Origin: Clostridium sp. CAG:914
GTDB lineage: Bacteria; Bacillota_I; Bacilli_A; RF39; UBA660
Length of the DNA: 64,000 bases
Direction: 5' to 3'
Assembly: GCA_000437895.1 (NCBI GenBank)
Contig: FR902135.1
Span: 26,244 to 90,243 of the forward strand
A program made the position numbers and the translations under genes. The stretch's first letter is position 1; the number at the start of each line of letters is the position of its first letter. Positions 44,231 to 52,450 of the stretch are shown here, piece after piece. The notes under the pieces are model-generated. The model did no database searches. It saw only the letters and a list, made by a program, of their open reading frames with translations, and was not told where the DNA came from.

Positions 44231-44737
44231 TTGAGAGAAGATAACATCTTAGGATACAAAAACTTAATATATAAAATTTTATCTCACTATAGAATTGTTT
44301 ATAATTATAATAGAGACTTTGAAGAAGATTATTTTCATGAAGGGATGGTAGCTCTTATTCAGGCACATGATAGTTACAAAGAAGACAATAATGTTAAATT
44401 TATAACTTATGCTTCAAGATGTATTCATAATAGATATAGAGATATCTTTAAAAGAAAATATTTTAATGAGGAACCATTAGATGTAGAAATTAAGGAAGAT
44501 TTATATTTATTAGACATTATTCCTTCTAAAGAAGAAAAAATGCTTGATAAGTTAATAAGAGAAGAAACTAAAGAAGAATTAGAAAAATCTATTAAGAATT
44601 TATCTGTAGAAGATAATATTATTATATGTGGTTTATATGGTATTAAAACAAAGAAAATAACTCAAAAGAGATTAGCAAAACAATTAGGTTGTACTCAAAG
44701 TTGTATTGCTAAAAAACATAATAAAATATTAATCTAA
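44231..44737 (+). CDS. Sigma-70 family sigma factor carried by the element
   Basis: 168 residues, TTG start with ATAGAGG 6 nt upstream. Region 2 is visible as 'DFEEDYFHEGMVALIQAHDSY' followed by 'VKFITYASRCIHNRYRDIFKR' (-10 recognition and melting). A C-terminal region 4 helix-turn-helix reads 'ITQKRLAKQLGCTQSCIAKKHNKI'. It lacks region 3, like SigH-type or mobile-element sigma factors. No anti-sigma factor is adjacent. It may transcribe element genes or host genes. Confidence 0.88.
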   Translation: MREDNILGYKNLIYKILSHYRIVYNYNRDFEEDYFHEGMVALIQAHDSYKEDNNVKFITYASRCIHNRYRDIFKRKYFNEEPLDVEIKEDLYLLDIIPSKEEKMLDKLIREETKEELEKSIKNLSVEDNIIICGLYGIKTKKITQKRLAKQLGCTQSCIAKKHNKILI

Positions 44738-44744
44738 TTAAAGG

Positions 44745-44777
44745 GAATCTAAAATATTAAAATTTAGATTCTTTTTA
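44745..44777 (+). terminator. Terminator after the sigma factor gene
   Basis: GAATCTAAA (44745-44753) pairs with TTTAGATTC (44763-44771); T5 follows. Confidence 0.8.
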
Positions 44778-44822
44778 TTTATAATATGCTATAATAAAAT
44801 AAATGAGGAGTGATGTAATATT

Positions 44823-45305
44823 ATGATACAGGGTAAAAAAAATAAAGGTGTTGAAAATATAATAGGATTATTATTAATAGTTCCAATTTATTTAATTTGT
44901 TTTTTTATTAGTAGATTTATTGATTTATCGTTTTTATCTTATAATATGAGTATGCTATTACCAGGGATTTTAATGTATTTACCTATAGGTATTGGTTTGA
45001 TATTAGTATATAAGTTTTATAATGACAAAATAAATAAGTTAGTTTTTAATATTAATTTGATTTTTTTAGGAATTACTTTTTATTATTATTATAGTTTTAA
45101 TTTGGTTGAACATGATGGTTGGGATGGACTTGGATTTGGTATTTTATGGTATTTAAATTCTTTTGTTTGTAGAGTTTTATCTGTTATTCTATATAAAAAT
45201 ATCGTTGGTTGGAAAAAAGCGTTATCTTTTGTTGCTATTTTTATATTATTATTTATAGTCATGTATGCGATAGGTTTTTTATTATATGAATTTTCGGGTA
45301 TTTAA
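44823..45305 (+). CDS. Four-helix membrane protein, last cargo gene of the element
   Basis: 160 residues, four hydrophobic helices (about 12-32, 40-60, 68-90, 132-155), with a polar loop 'NLVEHDGWDGLGFGILW'. No family recognised. GAGGAGTGATG precedes ATG 44823. It stands between the sigma factor terminator and the right end of the element. Immunity, exclusion or phage-defence roles are common for such cargo, but nothing in the sequence proves one. Confidence 0.7.
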   Translation: MIQGKKNKGVENIIGLLLIVPIYLICFFISRFIDLSFLSYNMSMLLPGILMYLPIGIGLILVYKFYNDKINKLVFNINLIFLGITFYYYYSFNLVEHDGWDGLGFGILWYLNSFVCRVLSVILYKNIVGWKKALSFVAIFILLFIVMYAIGFLLYEFSGI

Positions 45306-45379
45306 TTATTTGATTAAATAAAAAAATTATTGTATCATTTCATTAGAAGTGATACCTTTTTACTATAGCAATATTCACA

Positions 45380-45394
45380 TACAATCAAATTAGT
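45380..45394. other. Right attachment junction (attR) of the serine-recombinase element
   Basis: Element half ATACAATC (45379-45386), core AA (45387-45388), then the dacF half-site ATTAGT (45389-45394). Together with the left end the element halves rebuild ATACAATC-AA-AGTCGTAT, partly symmetric (ATAC/GTAT). Confidence 0.75.
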
Positions 45395-45905
45395 AAGATT
45401 TTATGATTATATAGATGGATTAAAGACAGGATTTACTGATGATGCAGGGTATTGTTTAACGGCTACGGGTAAAAAGGGGAATATGAGACTTATTACTGTT
45501 GTTATGAAAGAAGATAATACTGATAATAGGACAAAAGATACGATTGCTATGATGGATTATGGTTTTAATATGTATAGTGTTAAGAATATTATTTCAAAAG
45601 GTAATAAGATTGGTAATATATATATAAATTTAGGTAAGGAAGAATATGCTGATATTTCTTCTTTAGAGGATATTAATATTGTTAATAGTAATCAAGATAA
45701 TGAAGCTAAATTTACTTATGAAATAGAAACTGATAATGTTACAGCACCTTTAAGTAAGGGGAGTGTTGTTGGTAAAATAACAGTGTATAAGGATGGAAAA
45801 TATTTTAATTCAAGTGATTTAATTATAACTAAGAATATAAAGAAAGCAAATATTGTTAAAGTTTTTTTTAGAAATATAAAAGATGTTTTAGTAGGATCTA
45901 TGTAA
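45390..45905 (+). pseudogene. dacF: dacF 3' part
   Basis: 171 codons in the same gene as 39659-40285. The frame continues exactly after NTNK with 'LVRFYDYIDGLKTGFTDDAG', containing the KTG motif of penicillin-binding proteins, then the C-terminal beta domain of DacF/PBP5 and an end at LVGSM. There is no ribosome binding site before the first internal ATG (45483). Joined, the two parts give 380 residues, the normal length. A hairpin terminator (GATCTAT-GTAAT-ATAGATC, 45895-45913) overlaps the stop. Confidence 0.92.
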
Positions 45906-45932
45906 TATAGATCTTTTCTTTTCATAATATTT
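45889..45932. repeat. 44-bp direct repeat, copy 1 (end of dacF plus terminator)
   Basis: Identical to 48192-48235. It begins TAGTAGGATCTATG and covers the last codons of dacF, its stop and terminator. Confidence 0.9.
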
Positions 45933-46130
45933 GTAAAACAAAAATGTTTTTTGAGTAATAAAGATTTGTCATATTAGATAAATTATTAATAGATTTTTGT
46001 TTGAAAGAATATGTATATATTAATGAAAGTATATTGAAACTGATAATTTTGTTAAGCAATTGTTTTATTATTTAATTTCAAATTGTAGATTTTTTGTTAG
46101 AATTTTTATACAATATAATTATCTTATTAA

Positions 46131-46680
46131 ATGGAGTTAATTCTTTATGGAACAAGATATTGTAAATACTTTAATGGAGATAGTATTACTTATGGACTAG
46201 AAAATAATGAATATTTTGGTTTGTATAATAGATTAAGAATAATGATATGCTCAAACAATTTTATTTTTATCTAAGTATTTTTGGACAAAGTTCATGTGAA
46301 ATTGAAATGGAACTTAAGAATAGAATTAATAATACTGATATATTTAATATATTCTTTGCTTTTGAAATAAAAGATGTTTTGAAATTAAAAAATAATAAAG
46401 AATATATCAAAGTTTTCAGAAAAATGTTGTTAAATTAATTAATATTGCAAAGAAATATACTGATAGAATTTACTTTTTGGGATTACTTAATGTTGATATA
46501 AAAATTAAAATTGAGTATAATCAAGACGTTATTAACCAAATTACTGAATTATTAAAATTTCTTTGTAAATATAAAGATGTTGTTTTTTTGAGTATGTCAG
46601 GGGTAGTAAATCAAAATAATTTATTTGATGGATTACATCCAAATCAAGTTGTTCATGAAAAAATAAGTAAATATATATAA
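46131..46680 (+). pseudogene. SGNH/GDSL hydrolase remnant
   Basis: Pieces of one SGNH hydrolase in different frames. Block I is 'FNGDSITYGLENNEYFGLYN' (stop at 46272-46274). A middle piece has 'SIFGQSSCEIEMELKNRI' (46247-46438). The end has 'NIAKKYTDRIYFLGLLNVD' and block V 'DGLHPNQVVHEKISKYI' (46439-46680), where the usual GH is VH. At least two frameshifts separate them, so the gene is dead. Confidence 0.82.
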
Positions 46681-46762
46681 TATCCTTTTTAGCAAGTAAA
46701 GTCCTAAATATGTCACTTTTAAAAAATGCACATTTGTAAAAAAATGTATATTTGTAAAAAAA

Positions 46763-47196
46763 GGTATTGACTTTGAATTCCAAGTATATTGGGGATGCGA
46801 TTTAAAAAGTGAACATGAAAGATATTTGACAGATGTAATCTATAAAAAACCTTTATTCATAATAAATTACCCAAAAGAATTGAAATCATTTTATATGAAG
46901 CAAATCCAGACGGAAGAACTGTTGCTTCAACTGATTTATTAGTTCCTGGGATTGGTGAACTTATAGGAGCAAGCCAAAGGGAAGATAATTTTGAGTTATT
47001 GAAAAAGAGAATTGAAGAATTAAATATGACGGAAGAAGATTATTATTGGTATTTAGATTTAAGAAAATATGGGACAGTTCCTCATAGCGGTTTTGGTATC
47101 GGTTTCGAAAGATTAATAATGTATACTACTGGAATGACAAATATTAGGAATGTCAGTGCTTTTCCGAGAACAAAGTGTAAAAAACTTAAATTGTAA
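46763..47196 (+). pseudogene. asnS: asnS 3' fragment (asparaginyl-tRNA synthetase remnant)
   Basis: C-terminal third of a class IIb synthetase. 'WGCDLKSEHERYLTD' and 'FIINYPKELKSFYMK' come first. One frameshift follows near 46900, and then 'LLVPGIGELIGASQREDNF', 'YYWYLDLRKYGTVPHSGFG' and 'GFERLIMYTTGMTNIRNV'. The last residues (FPRTKCKKLKL) differ from the usual FPRTPG ending. The N-terminal two-thirds are absent, so it is not functional. Repeated A-rich motifs just upstream (46725-46763) mark the truncation point. Confidence 0.85.
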
Positions 47197-47234
47197 TTAA
47201 GGTTAATAATGAAAGGAGAACTTAAGATATTTAT

Positions 47235-48047
47235 ATGAAAAAAATAGTAGCAATTGGTGGTGGCGAAAATGGAAGATTTCTTGAGGATGGAAGTCAAACT
47301 ATGTATGAAACAGAAATAATGGATGAAGAAATTATCAAATTAACTAACAAGAAGAATCCTAATTATTTGTTTCTTGCTCATGCAATGTGTTTTTCCGATA
47401 AAATACAAGATAGTTATTATGAAACTATGAAGAAAATATATGGTGATAAATATGGATGTAGTTGTAAATGTTTAAAAGCAAGTGACCTGTATAATAAGAA
47501 ATTTGTAAAAGAATTAGTAGATTGGGCAGATATTATTTACGAAGGCGGTGGCGATACAAAAGCCATGATAAAGCTTTGGAAAAAAACAGAATTTGATATT
47601 ATATTAAGAGAAGCATGGAATAGTGGAAAGGTTATATGTGGTATTTCAGCAGGTGCAGTTTGTTGGTTTAATTCTTGTAACTCAGATAATGAAGAGATGC
47701 AATTTGAATCTATAGAATGTTTAAATTGGTTTGATGTTTTTGTTACTCCACATTGTGATGAAGAGGGAAGATATGAGTCAACTAAAAGTCAACTGAAAGA
47801 AAATAAAATGTTGGGGCTTATGTTATCTAATTGTTCGGCAATTGAAATTGTTGACGACAAATATAAAATAATTTCTTGTAATGGTATTGGTAGAAATTTT
47901 GAAAAAGGGTATGTTTTAAAATGTTACTGGAAAAATAATAAATATTATGAAGAAAGGTTAGAAGAAAGTGATAAATATAAAATGCTAAATGAATTATTTA
48001 GTACAAATATAATGAATTTAGAAAGTGAAGAAAGTAGTATAGATTAA
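47235..48047 (+). CDS. Peptidase family S51 (PepE-like) protein
   Basis: 270 residues. 'VAIGGGENGRFLEDGSQTMYETEIMDE' opening (part) and the nucleophile elbow 'CGISAGAVCWFNS' (catalytic Ser) are typical of S51 dipeptidase E/cyanophycinase-like enzymes; 'EGGGDTKAMI' is the conserved glycine-rich turn. The frame is complete with AAAGGAG before ATG 47235. It is the only intact gene in the decayed insertion, so it is cargo that may still be used. Codon use is a little less A/T-biased than in its neighbours. Confidence 0.88.
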   Translation: MKKIVAIGGGENGRFLEDGSQTMYETEIMDEEIIKLTNKKNPNYLFLAHAMCFSDKIQDSYYETMKKIYGDKYGCSCKCLKASDLYNKKFVKELVDWADIIYEGGGDTKAMIKLWKKTEFDIILREAWNSGKVICGISAGAVCWFNSCNSDNEEMQFESIECLNWFDVFVTPHCDEEGRYESTKSQLKENKMLGLMLSNCSAIEIVDDKYKIISCNGIGRNFEKGYVLKCYWKNNKYYEERLEESDKYKMLNELFSTNIMNLESEESSID

Positions 48048-48191
48048 CATTTTATTAGAGAAATAATTTATTGTATTTCTATATTGAGTATAATAATCAA
48101 ATTAAAAAAGATTTAATTTATAAATTTCTATGGTATTATTTCATTTATAAGTGATATCTTTTACTATAACAATATTTATATATAATTAAAC

Positions 48192-48235
48192 TAGTAGGAT
48201 CTATGTAATATAGATCTTTTCTTTTCATAATATTT
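48192..48235. repeat. 44-bp direct repeat, copy 2
   Basis: Exact copy of 45889-45932, preceded by AATTAAAC instead of the dacF codons. The sequence after this copy runs straight into the RBS of the next native gene, so this copy probably marks the ancestral downstream flank. Confidence 0.9.
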
Positions 48236-48250
48236 ATTAAAGGAGATGTT

Positions 48251-48748
48251 ATGGAATTTAAAAGTGATTTACCTTATCCAAAGATAAGGGTAGAGAGACA
48301 AAATATTAATTATGCTACGAAATTATTAAATGATTATGCAGGGTATGTCTCTGAACTTAGTGCTATTCATTTGTATTCTTATCAATCTTTTGTTAGTGAT
48401 AAGTATAGGGAATACAAGGATATAATAATGAAAATTGCTGAGGTAGAAATGATACATCTTAGATTGCTTGGAGAAACAATTTATTTACTTGGTGGTGTTC
48501 CTGTTTTTGGTAGTGTTTCTGAAGATAAAATATTAAGATTATGGAATAGTGGTGAAATAATATATAATAGGGATTTAAAAACAATGTTAAAAAGTGATAT
48601 TGAGTCTGAAGAAATGGCTATTAAAAATTATAATGATAATCTTAGAGAAATAGACGATAAATATGTAAAAGAACTTATTGAAAGAATATTGATAGATGAA
48701 GAAATACATTTAGCTATTTTTAAAAGTTTATATAAAAAATATTTTTAA
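48251..48748 (+). CDS. Ferritin-like diiron/dimanganese protein
   Basis: 165 residues forming a four-helix bundle. Metal-ligand motifs appear in two pairs: Glu in 'YVSELSAIHLYSY' with 'EVEMIHLRLL' (ExxH), and 'ESEEMAIKNY' with 'DEEIHLAIF' (ExxH). The pattern matches small bacterioferritin/rubrerythrin- or CotJC-like proteins of Firmicutes; the exact type is not clear. AAAGGAGATG precedes ATG 48251. Likely role is metal storage or peroxide defence. Confidence 0.85.
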   Translation: MEFKSDLPYPKIRVERQNINYATKLLNDYAGYVSELSAIHLYSYQSFVSDKYREYKDIIMKIAEVEMIHLRLLGETIYLLGGVPVFGSVSEDKILRLWNSGEIIYNRDLKTMLKSDIESEEMAIKNYNDNLREIDDKYVKELIERILIDEEIHLAIFKSLYKKYF

Positions 48749-48761
48749 TGAATTTTTCTTG

Positions 48762-48790
48762 TTGATAATACTTTGTTTTAATAGTATAAT
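48762..48790 (+). promoter_or_regulatory. Promoter of the FemX-like gene
   Basis: TTGATA (48762-48767), 17-nt spacer, TATAAT (48785-48790). Confidence 0.7.
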
Positions 48791-48833
48791 TTTATTTAGG
48801 AAATATATACTAAAATAAAGTAGGTGTGTTATT

Positions 48834-49985
48834 GTGAAATTTAGAGAATTAACTTGTGAAGAATTTAAAAAAATAGAAAAAAAACAAAAGAAATATAATT
48901 TTTATCAAACTGTATCGTGGGCTAATGTAAAGAAAACTACTGGATGGGAAAGTTATTATGTTGGTGTTTTTGATGGTAAAAAGAATTTGGGTATTGCACT
49001 TCTTTTGGCAAAAAAAATATTAAATAAAAAAATGTTTTATATTCCAAGAGGACCTTTATTAGATTATGATGATTTTTCTTTATTAGAGTTCTTTTTTAAT
49101 AATTTGAAATTATTTGTTAGAAGTAAGGGTGGTTTTACTATTAAGATAGATCCATATATTCTTTATCAAGAACATGATAGGGATGGTAATTCGATAGGGG
49201 AATCTAATGATATAATTATATCTCAATTAAAGTCTTTAGGTTTTGTTCATAGAGGGTTTACAATAGGATATACTGATGAGGCACAGTTTAGGTGGTCGTA
49301 TGTTTTAAATATTAAAGATAAGAAATTTGATGATTTAAAAAAAGATATGAATCAAAGATGTAGAAGATGTTTGAAAATGTGTTATAAATATCCTTTGGTA
49401 GTTAGAGAGGTAAATGAGGATAATTTTATAGAATTTAAAAAAATTATGGAACATACTGCTAATAGACAAAATCATTTTGATAGGTCAATGGATTATTATA
49501 AAAATTTGGCTAAATATCTTGGTGATGACGTTGTTATGGTTATAGTTTATTTGGATAAGGAAAAATACTTAGAGGAATTTAAGGATGATAAACTTTATGA
49601 AGAAATAAAAAAAGAGCAGTCAGAATTTGTGCCTATTACGGCAGGAGTATTTATGTATGATTGGGATAGGTTAAATTATGCTTATGGTGGTACATATTCT
49701 AAATATATGCATTTTATGGCTCAATATAGGATGCAATTTGAGATGATAAAAAGAGCAATGGAAAAGAAATTACCTCTATATGACTTTGGTGGTATATCTG
49801 GTGACTTTAATCCTGATAGTGATAATTATGGTGTATATGAATTTAAAAGAGGCTTTGGTGGTAATGTTGTTGAATATATAGGGGAGTTTGATTTAGTTGT
49901 TGATAAATTATTTAACTCTTTTTATAAATTTATGTTTAAAACTTATAGAGGAATTAAAAAAATTAGGGCTTCAATAAAAAAATAG
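48834..49985 (+). CDS. FemAB-family peptidoglycan bridge aminoacyltransferase
   Basis: 383 residues with two GNAT-like domains. Family signatures are 'MFYIPRGPLLDYDD', 'MNQRCRRCLKMCYK' and 'YAYGGTYSKYMHFMAQYRMQFEMI' (in part). Such enzymes add the first or later amino acids of the interpeptide bridge to lipid II, using aminoacyl-tRNA. This implies a branched peptidoglycan in this organism. Start codon is GTG 48834, after GTAGGTGTG. A terminator hairpin follows at once. Confidence 0.92.
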   Translation: MKFRELTCEEFKKIEKKQKKYNFYQTVSWANVKKTTGWESYYVGVFDGKKNLGIALLLAKKILNKKMFYIPRGPLLDYDDFSLLEFFFNNLKLFVRSKGGFTIKIDPYILYQEHDRDGNSIGESNDIIISQLKSLGFVHRGFTIGYTDEAQFRWSYVLNIKDKKFDDLKKDMNQRCRRCLKMCYKYPLVVREVNEDNFIEFKKIMEHTANRQNHFDRSMDYYKNLAKYLGDDVVMVIVYLDKEKYLEEFKDDKLYEEIKKEQSEFVPITAGVFMYDWDRLNYAYGGTYSKYMHFMAQYRMQFEMIKRAMEKKLPLYDFGGISGDFNPDSDNYGVYEFKRGFGGNVVEYIGEFDLVVDKLFNSFYKFMFKTYRGIKKIRASIKK

Positions 49986-50006
49986 GATATTTGTTATCCT
50001 ATTTTT
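49978..50006. terminator. Bidirectional terminator
   Basis: AAAAATAGGATA (49978-49989) pairs with TATCCTATTTTT (49995-50006), serving the FemX-like gene and the convergent DUF378 gene. Confidence 0.85.
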
Positions 50007-50199
50007 CGTCTAAGTCTTTAGTAAGTATGCCTATATTTATTAGGCCTGAAGCCATGACTAATACATAGACTATTCTAGTTAGTAGTGATCCATCTCCTAG
50101 AAGATATTCTACTAAATTGAAATTGAATAATCCTACTAAACCCCAGTTGATACATCCAATTATACTTAAGACTAATGTTGTTTTAAATAGTGCATTCAT
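49999..50199 (-). CDS. DUF378 membrane protein
   Basis: 66 residues, two helices. 'LVLSIIGCINWGLVGLFNFNLVEYL' (in part) is the characteristic DUF378 opening, with INWGLVG as the core. AGGAGGAATAT precedes the ATG. Function unknown in all members I know. Confidence 0.9.
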   Translation of the reverse strand: MNALFKTTLVLSIIGCINWGLVGLFNFNLVEYLLGDGSLLTRIVYVLVMASGLINIGILTKDLDEK

Positions 50200-50310
50200 A
50201 TATTCCTCCTTATATAATTATATTTTGGACAAAAAAGATAAAATTATTCATCATAATAGTAAAATAATTCCATATACTTCAATAGAAAAGATTAAATAAG
50301 AGGTGAAATA

Positions 50311-51336
50311 ATGAAAAAAATCTTTTTGGGTATATTTTTATGTTTAATATTTTTGACTGGATGTGGTAAGAAAAGTGAGGGAGATGTACTTAAGTCATAT
50401 ACTTCTGCTGTTGAAAAAGCTAAATCGTATTATTTAAATGGTAAGATGGAATTAGTTAATAATGAAGATGTATATACATATGATATTTCTGTTTCTTATG
50501 AAGCTGATGATAATTATAAGATAGAACTTGTAAATACTGTTAATAATCATGAACAAGTTATTTTGAGAAATTCAGAAGGTGTCTATGTTGTTACTCCGTC
50601 ATTAAATAAAAGTTTTAAGTTTCAAAGTGATTGGCCTTATAATAATTCACAGGTATATTTGTTATCTAGCTTGTTAGATGATATTAATAATGATGAAGAA
50701 AGAGTTTTTGAAACTAAAGATAATGAATATGTTTTTACTACTAGGGTTAATTATCCAAATAGTCCAAAATTAGAAAAACAAAAAATATATTTTAATGCAA
50801 ATAATTTGCCTACTAGGGTAGAAGTTTTAGACAAAGATGGTAATGTGGAAATTAAGATGGTATTTAATAAAATAGATTTAAAAGCAGATTTTAATGATAC
50901 ATATTTTGATTTAAGTTCAATTTTAGATACGGAAGTTAAAGAAGAGAAGAATGAAGAACAACAAAATACAGAAACTGAAACAAAAGAGACAGCTACAATC
51001 GATGATATAATTTATCCAATGTATTTACCTACTAATACTTATTTGGCTAATCAGGAAAAAGTAAAGGTAGATAATGGAGAGAGACTTATATTGACATTTG
51101 CTGGTGATAGTTCTTTCGTTTTGGTAGAGGAAACGGTTTCTATAACTAATAGTCCTGAAATAATACCAACATATGGAGAAGTTGAACTTATTGGTGCTTC
51201 ACTTGCAGTTATAAATGATAATTCAGCTAATTGGTTTAGTAATGGTATAGAATATTATGTGGTTAGTGATACAATGGATTCTTCTGAAATTTTAGAAGTA
51301 GCCAAGTCAATAAGTGTTTTACCTGTTGGTAAGTAG
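50311..51336 (+). CDS. LolA/YdcC-like lipoprotein
   Basis: 341 residues. Lipobox FLTGC (Cys 19) after a short signal peptide. The mature domain (about 30-210) has the alternating strands and 'YYLNGKMELVNNEDVYTYDI' opening of LolA-like folds such as Bacillus YdcC, and an acidic Thr/Glu linker (about 210-230) leads to a second domain of about 110 residues. It probably sits on the outer face of the membrane. Function unknown; the LolA resemblance is a fold-level guess. Confidence 0.72.
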   Translation: MKKIFLGIFLCLIFLTGCGKKSEGDVLKSYTSAVEKAKSYYLNGKMELVNNEDVYTYDISVSYEADDNYKIELVNTVNNHEQVILRNSEGVYVVTPSLNKSFKFQSDWPYNNSQVYLLSSLLDDINNDEERVFETKDNEYVFTTRVNYPNSPKLEKQKIYFNANNLPTRVEVLDKDGNVEIKMVFNKIDLKADFNDTYFDLSSILDTEVKEEKNEEQQNTETETKETATIDDIIYPMYLPTNTYLANQEKVKVDNGERLILTFAGDSSFVLVEETVSITNSPEIIPTYGEVELIGASLAVINDNSANWFSNGIEYYVVSDTMDSSEILEVAKSISVLPVGK

Positions 51337-51346
51337 TTGTTTAAAG

Positions 51347-51373
51347 AGCTAAATTAATTTTTAGCTTTTTTTT
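51347..51373 (+). terminator. Terminator after the LolA-like lipoprotein gene
   Basis: AGCTAAA (51347-51353) pairs with TTTAGCT (51360-51366), followed by T7. Confidence 0.8.
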
Positions 51374-51455
51374 ATTATAATTATTATAAAAAAATTATTT
51401 CATTAATTTACTTCTTTTTGTATAAATGGTAAAATTATATAGTAAGGTGAATTAT

Positions 51456-52367
51456 ATGAATAAGAATATTGTATATAATAAGACTGATAGTATAGAAATG
51501 GATATTTTTTATGAAACGAATGGAAGTAATCTTTCTTTGAAAAGCGTTGCAAAAAAGAAGAAAAAATGGAAAAAATGGGTTTTGATATTTTTAACTTTGG
51601 TGTTTATTGTTGTTTTGGTTTATTCTCTTTTAAAGATATTATTTTGGTTTAAAGATAATATGGATATGTCTTCTGTAATTAAAGAAATTTCTGAAAATAT
51701 AGAAGTAGAAGAGGTTATTGATGATGAGAATACTGAACTAGTTAATGAAGAGGAAGATGAGTTAAGTGATTATTGGTATTATATTACTTTTCCTTTAATT
51801 AATGTTGACATAGGAAATTTAAAGGTTAAAAATAAAGATACTGTTGGTTGGATAAATGTTAATAATACTAATATTAATTATCCTTTTGTACAGGCTAATG
51901 ATAATTATTATTATTTAAATCATTCATTTGATAATAGTGTAAATAAGGCTGGATGGGTATTTTTAGATTATCGTAATGATAATGATTTATCTGATAAGAA
52001 TAATATTATTTATGCTCATAGTAGACTTGATAAAACTATGTTTGGTTCACTTAATGATACATTAAAATATAGTTGGTATAGTAATAAAGATAATCATATT
52101 ATTAAAATATCTACAGAAAAAGAAAATACTTTATGGCAAATATTTTCAGTTTACAAAATACCTGTTGAAAGTTATTATATTACAACTGATTTTTTAAATG
52201 ATAGTGCATTTGAAGATTTTCTTGATGTAATAAAGAAAAGAAGTGTATTTGATTTTAATACTAATTTGACTAAAGATGATAGGATTCTTACGTTAAGTAC
52301 GTGTTATTCTGATAAGGAGAGAACGGTAATACATGCTAAGTTAATTAAAAGAAGTTTATCAAATTAG
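51456..52367 (+). CDS. Class B sortase
   Basis: 303 residues from ATG 51456 (AAGGTG upstream). A basic cytoplasmic stretch and a membrane helix (about residues 45-65) precede the sortase domain. The catalytic His is in 'NNIIYAHSRLDKTMFGSL', the Cys in 'LTLSTCYSDKERTVIHAKL', and the Arg in the same motif. The sequence between matches class B sortases, such as those that attach pilins or haem proteins. No LPXTG-type substrate was seen in this window. Confidence 0.93.
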   Translation: MNKNIVYNKTDSIEMDIFYETNGSNLSLKSVAKKKKKWKKWVLIFLTLVFIVVLVYSLLKILFWFKDNMDMSSVIKEISENIEVEEVIDDENTELVNEEEDELSDYWYYITFPLINVDIGNLKVKNKDTVGWINVNNTNINYPFVQANDNYYYLNHSFDNSVNKAGWVFLDYRNDNDLSDKNNIIYAHSRLDKTMFGSLNDTLKYSWYSNKDNHIIKISTEKENTLWQIFSVYKIPVESYYITTDFLNDSAFEDFLDVIKKRSVFDFNTNLTKDDRILTLSTCYSDKERTVIHAKLIKRSLSN

Positions 52368-52450
52368 AAGAATTTAAAAAAAATACTATAAAAAAATAGA
52401 AAAATATGATACACTATATAAAGAATAGGTAATAAGAAGGAAGTGATAGT

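Larger units (their letters stand above)
45933..48191. mobile_element. Second, decayed 2.3-kb insertion after dacF
   Basis: Lies between two exact 44-bp copies of the dacF 3' end. The last ~70 bp (48125-48195) closely resemble the right end of the serine-recombinase element: both have an ATTTCATT...AAGTGATA stretch, TTTACTATA(G/A)CAATATT, then AAT(C/T)-AA-A(T/C)TAGTA. The interior holds a broken SGNH hydrolase gene, an asnS fragment and an intact S51 peptidase gene, and no recombinase. This looks like a remnant of a related element that used a secondary site at the end of dacF. Confidence 0.6.

Noticed and set aside
45483..45905. Independent small exported-domain gene
   Set aside because: It is in frame with 45390 onward, lacks a ribosome binding site and completes the dacF product with its KTG motif.
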